Source: Cephalotus follicularis
Taxonomy: Eukaryota; Streptophyta; Magnoliopsida; Oxalidales; Cephalotaceae
Direction: 5' to 3'
NCBI GenBank assembly: GCA_001972305.1
Contig: BDDD01002926.1
Span: 1-64,000 of the forward strand
Length of the DNA stretch: 64,000 nucleotides
Under the pieces are notes generated by a model. That model was given only the letters and a program-made list of their open reading frames with translations, searched no databases and had not been told where the DNA came from. The position numbers were made by a program, and so were the translations under genes. Below, in pieces: positions 20,809-33,533 of this stretch (position 1 is its first letter; each line of letters begins with the position of its first letter).

Positions 20809-23800
20809 TGTAATGCCCAAAATGGCCAATAAAGCATATTCATAATGCGCGATAGTAAGCCCTATGTTCACATTATTATTGTGATTATTTTAGTGGCGGT
20901 TTGGATAATTAATATCGCAATGCGCGGATTAAACGAGACCCAAGCCTTAACATTTTGCTGGTATATACCAAGAAGATAGGCAAGTGGCTAAAGGAGAGAG
21001 GGAGAGGATACGGGCACATAACGTGCCCATATGAACAAAGAAAGAGAGAGAGGCGAGGGAGAAAGTAGCGGGAGAGAAAGAGAGAGAGAGGGACCTAGGC
21101 ACCGGAGAAGAAGAGAGACGTCGGCGGGCGAGACGGCGAGCGTCACGGTGGTTCTTCCATGCCCGGTAACCTTCCTCTTCCTTTTCTTCTCTTTTCTTTT
21201 TCCTTCCCCCCCGGCGCCTTATGCCCTTTCTCCTCTGTCGTGTATTCCACAATCGGTAATCATCAGAGGTGGGACCAGTCTTCACCTAGAAGGTTGGCTG
21301 CACCCATATCGGTGACAGTTTAGGCGTCGTTTGGGCAGAATCGGCTGGATTCCAATTTCCGAGTCGACTCAGAGGTTCGACTTGCTACCGCTTATAACTG
21401 CGTGATAAGATCTGAGTCTCAGCTAGTCTAGGGCAGGGATATGTTAATCTGATGATGGTGTGGCATTTTTGGGTGTTGACTGGAGTTTTGGACGACCAAC
21501 GAGTCAACTCAGTAAGTTGAACTCACTGCCGGCCGTGACAGCGAGTTTCGCGGTGAATCAATGCGAGTCTCTGGTAGCATTGTGTAGATCGCCCAATGTG
21601 GAGTCATTTTATGGGTGTCGTCGGAGCTTGGTGTGTTGGCCAGAATCTAGCCGGAGCTCTAGTGGCGGCAGTGCTTGGTTTCCGTGCATAGAGTTTAACG
21701 GAAATGTGTTGTACATGCAGGGTAAAGGAAATGGTCAAGGATAGAAGGTTTACGAGCTCAATTGCTAAGAGGTAGGCTATACTATTGGTTTCGCTTATGC
21801 ATTATGAATGGATTGTATGAACATGCCTGTTCATTGATGATTGTTGTTTAAATGTATGGTTATGGTTATGCATGCTTTCATGGTTTATGGCAAAGGGTAG
21901 GGTTAAACAGAGGGAAATGGAGATTGAAAGGAAATAAGACAGTTTGGGATTTTTACCCATTCTCTATTTTCTCTCAATCTAAGGGTTATGGATATGGTTT
22001 CAAATGGTTTTAACGCTGGTTTTATGTTTTAAATGATGGGTGAAGCTTATAGCTTCCTCTGAGTTGAATTTTAAAGGATTGAAAGCAATTTTCATGGATT
22101 TCACTGTGTTGACAGTGGCCCAGGGCATCAACATGTTCTTTGTACGCGTTGACGTGTTCTAGAGTGCCCAGAGCATCGATGCATTAGCTATGCATTGACA
22201 TCATATGTGTTTCTTCGCGTTCGCATGCTAACTAGCATGATGCTTTAACGCGGAAATGGGAAAGAAGGACATAAGTGTTGACGCTTTCAGTAAGCGTTGA
22301 CGCCTTATGTGTTATGAGTAGATGACGCTTAGTGCATGCGTCAATGCCTAAGGCACAATGCCTTAACCGTCGACACCTAGCACAAAGTGTCGACGCTCAG
22401 ACGTTACTCGTCGACGCCTAAACTTTACGCGTCAACGCCTAAAGCCCCTGTTTTACTTTGCCAAGTTTTATGGTTTTCAACCCAAATGACTTTCTTTCAA
22501 AAAGGACTCCATGGGAAGCCTCCCTAAGGCCTTGTAGCCTATGGAAATCCTATCATAACACTTTTAAACTATTGATTTCTCTTTGAATCAATCTTTAAAG
22601 AAAGTTTTATGAAAAGGGGTTTTTATACAAATAGCTTTCAAGAAGGGTTAGGATAGATCGATTGGGACACCTGGACGCGAATATCCTAATTAGACTACGT
22701 CTCTGTCATTTTATGGATTTGAAATGGTTTTCAATAAATGGTTAGGATAACTCAGTTGGTACATCTGGACGCGAATATCCTAATTAGACTTCCTCTCCAT
22801 TGTTTTCAACTCTGATAGGGACCAACAAAATTGAAATGGTTTAGGGAAAAGGGTTTATGGTTATGGAAAAGGGTTTAGGGTTATGGAAAGGGTTATGGTT
22901 ATGAAAAGGGTTTAAAGAGTTTTTAAAGGGTTTTGAAGGATGTGGGTCCTATGAGATCCTTTATAGTAGGTCCCTATCTTTTAAATGGAATATGGTTATG
23001 GTTTAAGGGTATGGTATGGTTATGGTTTTGGTTTAAGGGTATGGTACGGTTATGGTTATGGTTTATTATGGATGAGACCTTTCGGGATAACCCATTCATG
23101 ATCTTCATTTTCGTCATAAAATATGATGGGTGTAGGCTACATAGTATGGATATGGATTCCTCCTTTTCTAGATGACCTTTGGGCATCACCACATTGTAGA
23201 GTGCCGGGGCATGCTATGTATATGGCATAGATCACACAGACCTATTAGGGTTTAGGGTTGACCGAGCTGAGCTCTTCAAGATTGAGTTACGGGTCCCCCC
23301 AGGGGCTAGTACCTTCGAGACTAGTATTATGGTTTTAGGGTTGACCTTGCTCCTTCGGGATTGAGTCGCAGGTCCCCTCAGGGAGTATGTGGCCAGTGTT
23401 ATCCTATGCTCCACACGGCTATGACACGGAGAGTGTATGGACTATGATGGAGGTACTACCCTGGGCCGGAGAGGCCGGGAAAGTACTTGACCCTATGGAT
23501 TGATTGTTCCCATGGTATGGTTATGGATGGTTTATGGAGTGTTTGTAGGCCTATGGCCTTTGATGTGATATTAGGACTAGCGAAGTATACCACTGCTCAG
23601 GGATGGTTGGTATACTGTAGTAGTCCACACTTGGCATTCATACACGTGACACGCATATAGGGTTATACTATTGCACGCATAACATATTATTATGTTGTTG
23701 CATTACATGACATACTATTATACTGTTGCACACATACATTATTATACTGTTGCATGCATAACATATAGTATACCTACCGACTTTATGCCGCTGACCCATT

Positions 23801-24381
23801 TCCACATGATGGAATGGGTCAGGCCCAGGTGATGGATAGCAATGAGATAGACTGCGGTGGATGGGCTGTCTTGTAGCAACTTTTGTTAGCCATGTTGTAT
23901 ATGGTTTTGTATATGAATGGTAAAGAATGCCTTATGTGTATAAACTAAGCTATATGGCTCCTGAGACTTGTTATGTATAAGAGACTAATCTGAAGATGTA
24001 TTAGAGATATGTTTTATTCAGCTATCGACCTGCCGACATGTGGCAGTGCTTATGAGATGTGTGTTGATGTATTCGATATGGTTTATAAGCTGCTTGTTCC
24101 TCCTACGAAAGTGTGGTTGTTGAGGGAGGAGCCCGTTTATAAAATGTGTTTTCTTTACAGGGGGCATAGGTCCGATAAATGAATACATCATGCCCGATTT
24201 TTGGGAAATCATAAGAGTTACTTTTTATATGGATTACTTATTCCGCTGATGTCATATGGTTGATTGAAGTTTTAAATTTATAGCACTGTTTGGAGTATGT
24301 TTTTATATGAGATGAATGGACTGAAGGATGGTATGTCACGTGTCGGATCGTGGTGGTTTCATCACGATTCGGGGCATGACA
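20809..24381 (+). repeat. G2 5' LTR (3573 bp)
   Basis: It has TGTAATGCCC and GGGGCATGACA termini and is followed by the PBS. It contains a GGTATATACC box near 20960, a GA-rich tract (21030-21120), a GTCGAC-type cluster (22090-22440), and a stretch of TATGGTTATGG and GGGTTTAGGG repeats (22840-23060). A 3' copy with the same order lies at 47333-49842. Small ORFs inside are low-complexity and not supported as genes. Confidence 0.85.
22090..22445 (+). promoter_or_regulatory. TCGACG-type motif cluster in the G2 5' LTR
   Basis: At least nine copies of GCGTTGACG, GTGTCGACGCT, CGTCGACGCC, CGTCGACACC and CGTCAACGCC lie between about 22107 and 22440. The densest part is 22365-22440, where the copies are about 20 bp apart. 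The same cluster is at 48595-48925 in the 3' LTR, where some copies keep CG while the other LTR has TG or CA, which fits CpG decay. Confidence 0.55.
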
Positions 24382-24386
24382 TTGTT

Positions 24387-24397
24387 TGGTATCAGAG
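24387..24397 (+). other. G2 primer-binding site (tRNA-Met type)
   Basis: TGGTATCAGAG lies five bases after the LTR end at 24381. Confidence 0.8.
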
Positions 24398-25349
24398 ACG
24401 GCATATTCTGGATACACCTGGATAGTGTCCTTGGCTATGGGAAATGAGGATGGTTGATGGAGATAAAGTGCTATTTGGAGTTGATTAGAGTTGTGGAATA
24501 ATAATAAGGGTGTATGAAGTTTTTCAGAATTATGGTTGTGGAAAGTCGATAGCTGATTCTTTTGTCTCTTATACAAGGTAATTATGGAAGGAAAAAGGAG
24601 GGGAGCCCGAAGGCAGGCATTTGACCTAGTCTTGTGGTTTTATGGTATGGTTTGGCTATACAACTATGAATCGTACGGTTATGGTTAAGGCGTAGGGTAA
24701 GGATATGGAATGATATGGTTAGATGATGGTATGTGGCTAACTACTTATATATGCTGGTATGAGACAATATGTGTATTTAGTGAACCTTTCTATGGATATG
24801 GAACGGATCGTTATGGATCGTTATTGAAATGACTGTTTCTACTAGACCGTTGTTATTGACTGCCAAGCAGACTATGTACTGCTGAGCAGACAATCGTCAA
24901 GGGTTGAGGGTTAGAGCTAAGGCTCGTGGTTTGAGAGGTGAGTCCTATGACCTCATAGATTGTATGGCAATGGAATGGATGGTTAGGGAATGTTATGGTT
25001 AGCAGCACATTATGCCCAGGTAAATTGTTATGGTAAGGTCGTAAGCTTCGATATGCTAGGATAGTCTCAATTCCAGTTATTGGGACTTAAATCATCAGCC
25101 AGTACGGATGATATCAGCCTTCATGTTGATAGGCTTTTGAAGCAGGGTTATCGTGGATACCTGGCATATGTGATTAATGGAAGGGAAATGAGCACCAAGG
25201 TTGAGGATGTTCCAGTGGTTGTGAATACCCATATGTGTTTTCGGATGAATTGACATCCTTACCTCCATACAGGGATTCAAAGTATTTGATGGATTTGCTT
25301 CCAGGGGTTTGGCACTATATCTCCTCTGTTTGTCCACCCCTTTGTTGGT

Positions 25350-25725
25350 CAACACGTCGACGCGTTGGTTCATAGCGTCGACGCCTGTGAGTGAAGACTT
25401 GATGCGCTGGAAGTGAGCAGTTGACGCGATGTCCATTCCGTTGCGTTTTTGTGCGTCAATCAGTGTTACACATCGACTCCTTGGCTATACGTCAAGGCCC
25501 AACTATGGTTAACGGAGCAACGTGATAACGCGATTCATGGAACTTGTTAGCACTAAGGAGGGGGGTAGTTAATGCGTCGACGCACACCCTGAATGTGTGC
25601 TCAACGCGTGAGCGCCTAAACATGGTATCTGATGAAGCTTAACGTGAATACGTTAACGCCTAGAATGGAAGAGTTGAAGCCTACAGTGATGGCGTCGATG
25701 CCTAGAGGATGGTGTCGACGCCCAA
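25350..25725 (+). repeat. GTCGAC-core motif cluster inside the G2 internal region
   Basis: About eight copies of ACGTCGACGC, GCGTCGACGCC, GTTGACGCG, GCGTCGATGCC and GTGTCGACGCC lie between 25358 and 25722, followed by 'AATGTCCTGTTTCTTATG'. That resembles the text after the G2 LTR cluster (AAAGCCCCTGTTTTACTTT). This lies outside the LTRs and may be an embedded LTR remnant. Confidence 0.4.
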
Positions 25726-26129
25726 ATGTCCTGTTTCTTATGAAGCTTCTAATTTTACTTGGGTTTTTATCCTTAAAGGATTCCTTGGTCAGGCTAACGC
25801 CTAAGGCTACTGAGTAGGCCGTTTATGAGGCCGCCAAGTAGTCTAGGCTTGCTAGGGAGGTTGACTTCAAGAAGGCAAACCTTCCGAAATCCTATGGGAT
25901 ACATCAATGATGTGACAGTGAGGGCCATGACATGTGAAATGAACAGGTCACCGACTAAGATGACCGTGATGAATATGTATGGCACCGAGAGGAAGGGTCG
26001 ACAAACCCTGACTCCAGAACATATATCATATAGTTAGGGTATGGTATAGATACGGTTATGGAACCAGGTTCACTCTATTCATGCTGATGTGAAACCCGAG
26101 TGTTTATGAAATGTTATGTGAGTTAACAC

Positions 26130-26725
26130 CCCCAGTAGGAGGATCTATTCTTCCCTAATGGGTGTGTGAGTCGTGTGCTATAGATATAGCCGACCTTATA
26201 TGATGGCAAACCTCTTAGTGTTGCTGATGGATGTTTTGGAAGTGATTCCAGGGATGGATCCATACAGATATGTATTGTTATCTGCAACCTCCAAGTCATG
26301 ATATGGACTTTATGAGTGGATTATAATGTCCTTTGGGGTGACCAATGCCCTACTACATTCGTGAACCTTATGAAAAAGTGTGCAATCCATATCGTAACCA
26401 TATCATCATGATCTCCTTCGATGATGTGTTAGTGCATTCCAGGTCTGCGGAATGCCATGGGAAGTGATTGTGCTGAGCATGGCGGGTCTTGCGAGATCGC
26501 TAGTGGTATGCCAAGTTCAACAAAAGTGGAATTTTGGTTATCAGAGATAGTTTTCCTTGGTTATGTTGTCTCCAGTACCAGTTCAGCTATGGACCCAACA
26601 AGGATAAAAGCAGTGAAGGATTGGAAACAACCGACCAACGTTACTGAGATCTGTAGATTCTTAGGCTTAGAGGGCTGTTATCGCCATTTTCTCGAAGAAT
26701 CCTCACGGATTACTACACTTTGAAC
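26130..26725 (+). pseudogene. G2 reverse transcriptase remnant
   Basis: Between 26300 and 26350 the DNA can be read as the RT segment around YEWIIMSFGVTNA (family [13 protein letters not shown]), then with frame changes through the active-site region. At 26514-26723 the thumb/connection region is clear (KVEFWLSEIVFLGYV; DPTRIKAVKDWKQP; EICRFLGLEGCYRHFLEESSRI). It is cut at about 26725 by the truncated C2 LTR. The catalytic FxDD segment is seen only in broken form near 26420 (FDDVLVHS). Non-functional. Confidence 0.7.
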
Positions 26726-28524
26726 CGATCTGCCACCACAGAGAGAAAGAGGGAGAAAGAAAGGAGAAATCAGGAGAGAGAACGGAGAAGGCTTACCAGG
26801 GATGGTCGCTTGCCTTCTCATGGCCTCCGGCGCGAAGAGCCGGTCTCTCCTCCAGCCATAACGCTCCCCTGCACGCCTGACGCCTTGTGCATCTCTCTTT
26901 TGCCCAAAACGCACGAATCGTGCGTTATAAGAAGAAGCAATGGGAGAGATGGAAGAGAGTGTGAGAGAGATTAAGAGAGAGATTTTAAAATTTAGTTTTT
27001 AAAATGCATTTTTTACTTAATAAAATAAGTCTCTCTCTCTCTCTCTCTCATTTCTCTTTTCTCCTTTTAAAAAATCTCTTTCAATTTAAATTAAATTTCT
27101 CTTTCAAAATTAATTTGTTTCTCCCACATATTTAATAATTCTCTTAATTAATTAAACATGTTTCTCTCTTTTATGATTCAATTAAGGTCTCTCACTTTAA
27201 ATAATTAAAGACTCTCTCTTTAATTAATTTAATTAAAATTAAATCATGCTCTGACTTTAAAGTCTCTTTATATATAAAGATGACTATTAGTGGAACGAAA
27301 AACAAACCACTAATGTCAAAATAATATATACTAGTTAAAAACTAGATTTACCACCAAGCGAGCATGTGTGCAGTATGCGTCACTTTTCCAATAATCAGGC
27401 AGGACCCAAAAGCCCGGTGGATTTCTGGTACGATGATAAATTTCTCAGAACATCCCGGAGTTCTAGTACGACTATCCAGCTAATAGTCCCGATGTGATCT
27501 ATAATCACCCCCGAATCCGTAGACCAAAAAATACCACGTCTATCATTCGTTAATCGGTTCCCCAGTACTTTATCACTATCATCGGTTTGTGTGCTGTGTA
27601 TCATTCATCATCTCGGCTCCGACCGCGAACTAGGGTTTGGATAAATGTCACCCCTAGGTAAAACCACGATAACTATAATTCTATGAACGCACTGAGAATA
27701 TGGGAGATATCCCCAGAACCCTCTCGTTCCCAATCTCCCAGTACTTGGCCGGGAATTTTAAGTCTTCAAAGGTCATAGATGTTATAGAGCCTATAACCCT
27801 CAACACGGGTGTGACGACCCCATCTTGCGAACTCGCCCATACATCTCAATGCAGCTCCCACAAGGCCCAAAGACAACCCTTTTGCCAGCACGTGGCTAGT
27901 GCTGGGGAAGGCAGAAATCAAAGCCAGGCAGTTACTACACAACGTATGCCAGGCACTCAGGTCTAACGATACAACGTAAATCAAGTATGATCTACTAGTC
28001 CTCTTTGACTAAACACTACCGAGACAATAGGAACTCTATTGATAGAAGTGTTGACTCTCCAAATAGATAACCTATGGTGGGTCAGTTCAGTGTCGTGCCT
28101 CTGCACGCACCCTGCATGAGCTTTGGAGTAAAACACAAATGGCAATGAGATAATTCATCCTCTCTAACATCGAGACCAAGCATAACACGACAAGTCTTTG
28201 CGGTTCATCACTTGCCCTAAGAAAGTGAACCGATGACTTGGAACTTTTGTCACAAGGGAGTAAGGATCTCATTCTCATAACCTCTCAGGCACGAGATCCA
28301 ACCCTTTACGGACAGGGCTCTATATGTGTATTTAGTTGACATGATGATCAACTGATCCGTTGAGACGGTATGGGATAACACACATAGCCAGATGCCAATC
28401 TTTTATTTAAAATGCACTATAAAACATGAATGGAACTAAGAATGTACGATTCGAGAGTGTGTCATATGTCAACAACATATGTCTGCAGCCTTCTCGTGGC
28501 TTGCAAGGACACCCTAATCTAACA
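26726..28524 (-). repeat. C2 3' LTR, truncated
   Basis: It aligns by eye with the C2 5' LTR from about 34403 on. The first shared bases are CGATCTGCC at 26726; everything equivalent to 33534-34402 is absent. It begins (minus) TGTTAGATTAGGG at 28524. It contains CT-microsatellite (27030-27050), the conserved core block, and the GGATCTC/GAGATCC hairpin (about 28263-28299). Confidence 0.8.
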
Positions 28525-28533
28525 ATCTCCCAC
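28525..28533 (-). other. C2 polypurine tract
   Basis: On the minus strand AAGTGGGAGAT directly precedes the LTR start TGTTAGATTAGG. This is the usual copia polypurine tract. Confidence 0.7.
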
Positions 28534-30990
28534 TTGGCCCTCCAGCCACGAAGACCTCCAGCCTAAGCATATCGCACTCTAGCACTGCTCATGGCCTTGG
28601 TCAGTGGGTCTGCTAAGTTCGCTTCTCGCGCGACTCTCTCTATGGTGACATCTACTCTCATGATGTCTCCTATATTTCCTTAATAACATCTCCTTTGAAA
28701 TGTTACATTCGTCTAAGATCTCCATGATCAAATGATACCGTTACTGTATATGCTTGAGCGGTAATGAGACCCGGGTTCCTTGGTTTGTGCAAAGCCCCAT
28801 CGTCGTCCCTATTCTGCACAACTGGACAACAACGGATAGAACCACATAAAGTTCCGCAATGAACTTCCGCTACCATACCAGCTACCATAACCGGTATCAT
28901 AGGTTGCAACATACTTTTATTCTCTGGTGAAGTCTGCAGTCCTCGACTGCCACAAACTCCTCCAACTCACACAGCACTTCCATTTAGGATCAACACATAT
29001 CCTAAAATGGATTTATGATCATCCAGATCACAAGTGAAACTAGAGTTAAACTAACTCTTACGTCTCAATTCACTATATTCTCCATGTGTCAAGAAATAAT
29101 CCTGAGTCTTTCACAGGCATTATATCCTCTTCACTATGTCCCAATGTCTCTTACAGGGACTGGACTAAAATCGACTAGCCAAACCCTTAGGCATATCGAC
29201 ATCAGACCTAATACGAAGTATGGCATACATGATGGAGCCTATTGCCGAAGCATAAGATTTCCTATTCATGCGTGTCCTCTCCTCAGAAGTTCTGGAAGAA
29301 TTTCTCTTGAAAAGGTGAATTCCTTGGCTAATTGGCAGTAAGCCATATATGGAATTCGTTTCCATACTATTTCAGCTACCTGCTGATGTACTGGCTTTGG
29401 GAAAGTCCAAGCAATCTACTTGATCTACTCTTTAGACCTTAATTCTCTAAAACGTAGAAAGCCTCTCCCAAATCCTTTATGGAGAAGTTCTTGCTTAACT
29501 GTACTTCAACATACCTACACCATTCTCTATGTGTAGTATCTCTTCTACATACAGTGCCAAGAAAGTGATTACTGGGTTATCCTATTTTCGGTAGACATTA
29601 GGCTTATCCATATATTCAACGAAGTCAAAATGGATATTTCAGCTACGGGATGCTTGCTTAAGGTCATAGACCTTTGGAGCTTGCACCTCTTGTGCTTATG
29701 CTCTTTGGATGTAAACCGCTTGGGTTTGGGACATAAAGATGTCCTCTTCAAGATAGTCACTCTTGCAGACTGTCTTAGCATCCATTTGCCATAGCTCATT
29801 ATCACAATGAGTGGCAATTGCAAGCATTATCCAAATGAATAAAGCACTACGACTGGTGAGAAAATTCCTGGTACATACAGACCTCTTGTCTTAGTGTATA
29901 CCCTTTCGCGACCAATTGCACTTTAAAGGTTTCAACCTTTACCATTAACGCCAATCTTCCTCTTGAAGATTTACTTGCATCTGATAGGATTTTAAGCCTT
30001 TGGGTGCGTATACCAAGTCCCTCACTTGGTAGGCGTATATGGAGTAATTTTCAGATTTCATGATCTCTTATCATGTCCTGGAATTAGTGCTCTTCACTAC
30101 TTCCTTGTAGCTGACAAGCTCGTCATCACGCTGACATTAGGTTCGTCAGTGCTTTAATTTAGAAAACCTTATTTCTCAGGCACTGTCGAAAACCTTTGCC
30201 TGATCTCCTCACTAGAGGAGTGCCTTACCGAGACTCTACCCAGTGGAAACTCTCTTTGTTTCACCTAACTCCCACTACTTCCTGCAATCAGGTATTCCTT
30301 CACTAGGAATTTTGCAGTAGTTGAAACAAAGCCATATTTGTTTGCAGGGATGGTAGAAGTAATATCCTAAGCACATCTTAGAATATTCCACAAACCGGCA
30401 ACGTCTAGATCGTGCCTTCAGTTTAGAAGATTGTCGCCTTCTTATATAAACTAGACAGCCTTAACCCTCAAATGGTTTAGGCTAGGTTTCCTCCATTTAT
30501 GATCTCCATAATCATATGATATCCTCTCGATATCGGAGGGAACGAATTTCCAAGGAATCCGGATTAGGATATGCTCTGCCAACTGCAGTGCATGACCCAG
30601 AAAAAGATTTGGAAGATGTATAAAAGACATAATGGACCTTACCATTATCTACTTCTAGTCATAAATCCATGACTCTTTCTTAGGATTTTAGACTTGTTTT
30701 CCTCTTGAAACACTTACCCAAAACTGTGATAAAACACCGATGATGGGATTGAAGTAGTCAAAATCTCCATTTGCATTAACCGATATTGGTTCACTGCCGT
30801 CGGTGTGGACTTAACCTAATATGTCCACTGTCCTTTCTCAACACCCGGAGAAAGGAGATTTGGTCATCAAGTGAATCAGACATGGCTTACACGTTGGAAA
30901 GGACATGTCCTGGATGTCCAATAGAACATCCTTAACAATTGTGTTTTCCTAGCATCTCTAGGATGACCTAATCAACAATGCAATAATAAT
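28534..30990 (-). pseudogene. C2 pol remnant (integrase, RT, RNase H)
   Basis: Scattered minus-strand pieces in the proper copia order are seen. The pre-integrase segment (about 30880-30990) is the counterpart of WHCRLGHPS in C1. The integrase C-terminus is at 30451-30645 (MVRSIMSFIHLPN, KPSLNHLRV). The RT palm to fingers is at 29569-29823 (FTSKEHKHKRCKLQRS). The post-RT segment is at 29165-29365 (GLLPISQGIHLF, YASAIGSIMYAILRIRSDV). An RNase H-like tail lies at about 28800-28960. Many stops and frameshifts are present. Confidence 0.7.
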
Positions 30991-31639
30991 GAAGGATTTA
31001 TATCTTTTATTAATTTGTTCCTTTGAATTGTTAATATAATGTTATGGTAATTGTATAAGACATAGATCTCTTATGTCCACGTGCCTCTTGCACTAACTAG
31101 AACATTGAAATGTATAAGACTAAGAATTTATACCAAAAATTTGAGCTTCCAGCTCAACTTATACATATATCACATAGAAACAAAATTCCAGACAATGTTC
31201 TTTATATACAGAGATCAAATCTTTATTACATAACCATTTACAAAAATATACAATTCATAAACGCCAACTACATAGGCGTGAATCCTCGATGCATCACCAT
31301 GCCGCCAGTCCATAGCTTTACCAGCTCTCTCAACTGTCTAGCGTCTCTCAGCCACCTGCAAAGAGTTACAAATGTTAGTCTCACAATCTGAGCCAACTAC
31401 TCAAATTGAACTTACATTGTATACTAGAAAAAATATGAAAGTACCTAACCATAAGGTATTTCCTGCTTTGGACTATAGGAACAAATTATATCTCTCCCAA
31501 TTGCCTCAGCTTCCCACAATAGAAGTAGGCAAACTCCATATAAAACTTTTAGATCCTATCTATAATGGAATCCCTTTGCACTAATTGCCTCTTCCATGGG
31601 TTTTCACCCTTGGAACTTAGATTTACTTGATCTATCTCC

Positions 31640-31960
31640 CCTTGAGATTATTCAAGTAGGAAATCGAGACATCACAAACGATCATGACCTCTCTTGGTCA
31701 AAATCTACCTTTACAGTCCTCGACTGGGTGCCATACAACTCCATAAGTTGTGTAAGCATGACACACAAGGTCTGTGAGTGTATAACCCGATCATGCGGAA
31801 TTGTGGCAATATGCCAATAATTGATAGGGTACGAGCTCGATAATCGTCGTTCCACCATTTAGCCCAATTGGCCTTGTGATGGTCGGATACATCGTTCACT
31901 AGCTCGGGGTAATCTCAGTCATGACATGAGCGACTCTCATGCTCGTGAGAATATTGCGTT
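31640..31960 (-). pseudogene. C2 gag remnant
   Basis: Minus-strand text at 31711-31950 matches the C1 gag N-terminal body: CATGAGCATGACGAC-like start, ANWAKWWNDDYRARTLSIIGIL (C1: AKWLDEDEQAHCLAILGM). The frame is lost after about 31780. Only about 60 residues are recognisable. Confidence 0.55.
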
Positions 31961-33519
31961 AAACGCGTTTCCATTCAGTGAAATACGGATGTTCAAGTTT
32001 TGGAGTTTTAAACGTGTTTGAAAATTGTTTGTGCTATTTGCCAATTTGAGTACATTATCAAGTATGCAAAAAAAAAAAAAAAACTAGCAACCTATATGAA
32101 GAAAAAGAAAGAGAATATTAACAGATCATTCCATTTATGTTATTACCATAATCCTTGGTCTTTTGTAATTATGGCTCCTCCCACTATTCTAATCGTATCC
32201 CACACCTCCATGTGGAATTCGAGAAATCTCTTGCTTCCTAGTGGGGATCGGAATCTATCACGCCCTATCATGGTCTCAGCGGTGGGCATGACAAACCACA
32301 ATAGCGAATAGTTAGGCTTAAAGCATCATATTTGCTTTAGGGCCTCTTGCCCAAAATACAAGATCCGATACAAGTTCCGGCCTCACGACCCATATAATCC
32401 ACATCATTGGGCTGTACCAATAATATGAACTCGGTATAAGTCTGAACCCACAATCCTCAAAGAAATGAACCTGTTTTGTTACGCACAAGGGAGCTTGTCA
32501 GAGTTTCAAAACATGGTTATTTCGTTCCAGTGCACCTCACACTGAAATTGAATAGAAATGGTCATACGGGGGACCTCTACAGTGGGCAGTGCTATCCCAA
32601 ATATATCCACACCATTTAACAAAAATCGTGGAAGGCCAACGACGGGACAACCTTATGTCCCACCGCTTATGGACTTATTATTTCACAAGTTGGAGGAATT
32701 TGGTCTCATCAAATTTTATATATTACCAAAAAGCCGTTTTAGATAATTTTAATTATCTTCCAATCCATTTGGACGGCTTAGCATGCTTGACATGTTTGGA
32801 TTTGTTTGCGAAAAGAAAACATCCATCTCATGCAACCTATTTCCCTCTTAGAAATAAATATGGTCTGGCCAGGGATTAAATCTATGAGAGATCACACGAT
32901 CGTATGTGATCCCTCAGTCTCCTAGGTGAACTATTCAGTATTACTTTATTACAAAATGCACCATGCATACATGGCCTTCACTTGGTCTTGTAACTTCCTT
33001 GATCTTCCTCTTCAAGCTCTTTTGTAATTCTTCTCTTCTTTGTTTACAAAATGAAATTACCAAAATACATTTAAAAAACAAAGAATAGAATACAAAATGG
33101 AGGGAGAGAGAACTAAAACAAATAAGGAAATAAAAGGTTCTCGCAGGCAACCTTATTACAAACCAAATAAAGTACATGATAATAAAGCGAATTAAACCAT
33201 CCACAAAAGAAACCAAAAAGCTAGGTTCAATACCATAGCCTACCATCATGCATAAGACATTTAAAATCTACATCTACTATAGACTTTAAATAAACACTAG
33301 CAATTTCAATTTCCGATGGCCAATCGAAACAATTCCACAAGTTCGCCGACATTCCAATAAACCTCCCACTAGATTATTTAAAACCTAGTTTCTCGAAAAT
33401 ATATTTTATTTTTTAAAACCAACCATGGGAAGGGAATTAAACTATAATTTCAGGTACTTTAATTATTTCAAAATAGCCACCAAAGCCAAAATTAAAGTCC
33501 CATTGAAATTACACGGATC
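31961..33519 (-). other. C2 leader, non-coding
   Basis: No gene is seen. It matches the C1 leader in order (32120-32470 to 17286-17690 and 32500-32880 to 12830-13180). A 16-17 bp poly-A run (32067) occurs where C1 has the TTGCTAGTT acceptor-like site. The rest, up to the PBS, is AT-rich. Confidence 0.6.
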
Positions 33520-33520
33520 A

Positions 33521-33531
33521 CTCTGATACCA
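33521..33531 (-). other. C2 primer-binding site (tRNA-Met type)
   Basis: The minus strand reads TGGTATCAGAG, two bases after the LTR end at 33534. Confidence 0.8.
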
Positions 33532-33533
33532 CT

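Larger units (their letters stand above)
24382..26130 (+). other. G2 internal region, no intact gene
   Basis: After the PBS, an ATG at 24584 opens a short basic peptide (MEGKRRGARRQAFD) in the position expected for gag, but it soon runs into TATGG-rich sequence and a stop. No gag body, zinc knuckle or protease was recognised. A GTCGAC-type cluster lies at 25350-25720. The rest of the stretch contains only scattered decayed sequence. Confidence 0.4.

Noticed and set aside
22090-22445. GTCGAC clusters as a CRISPR array
   Set aside because: The repeats are short, degenerate and unevenly spaced, and the sequence is a plant LTR.
32060-32085. Poly-A run as a sign of a processed gene or LINE
   Set aside because: It lies within the C2 leader, aligned on both sides with C1, and there is no coding sequence next to it.
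31110-32879. Plus-strand ORFs of 60-100 codons in the C2 internal region
   Set aside because: They are antisense to C2 pol, gag and leader, have no domain, and codon content follows the opposite strand.
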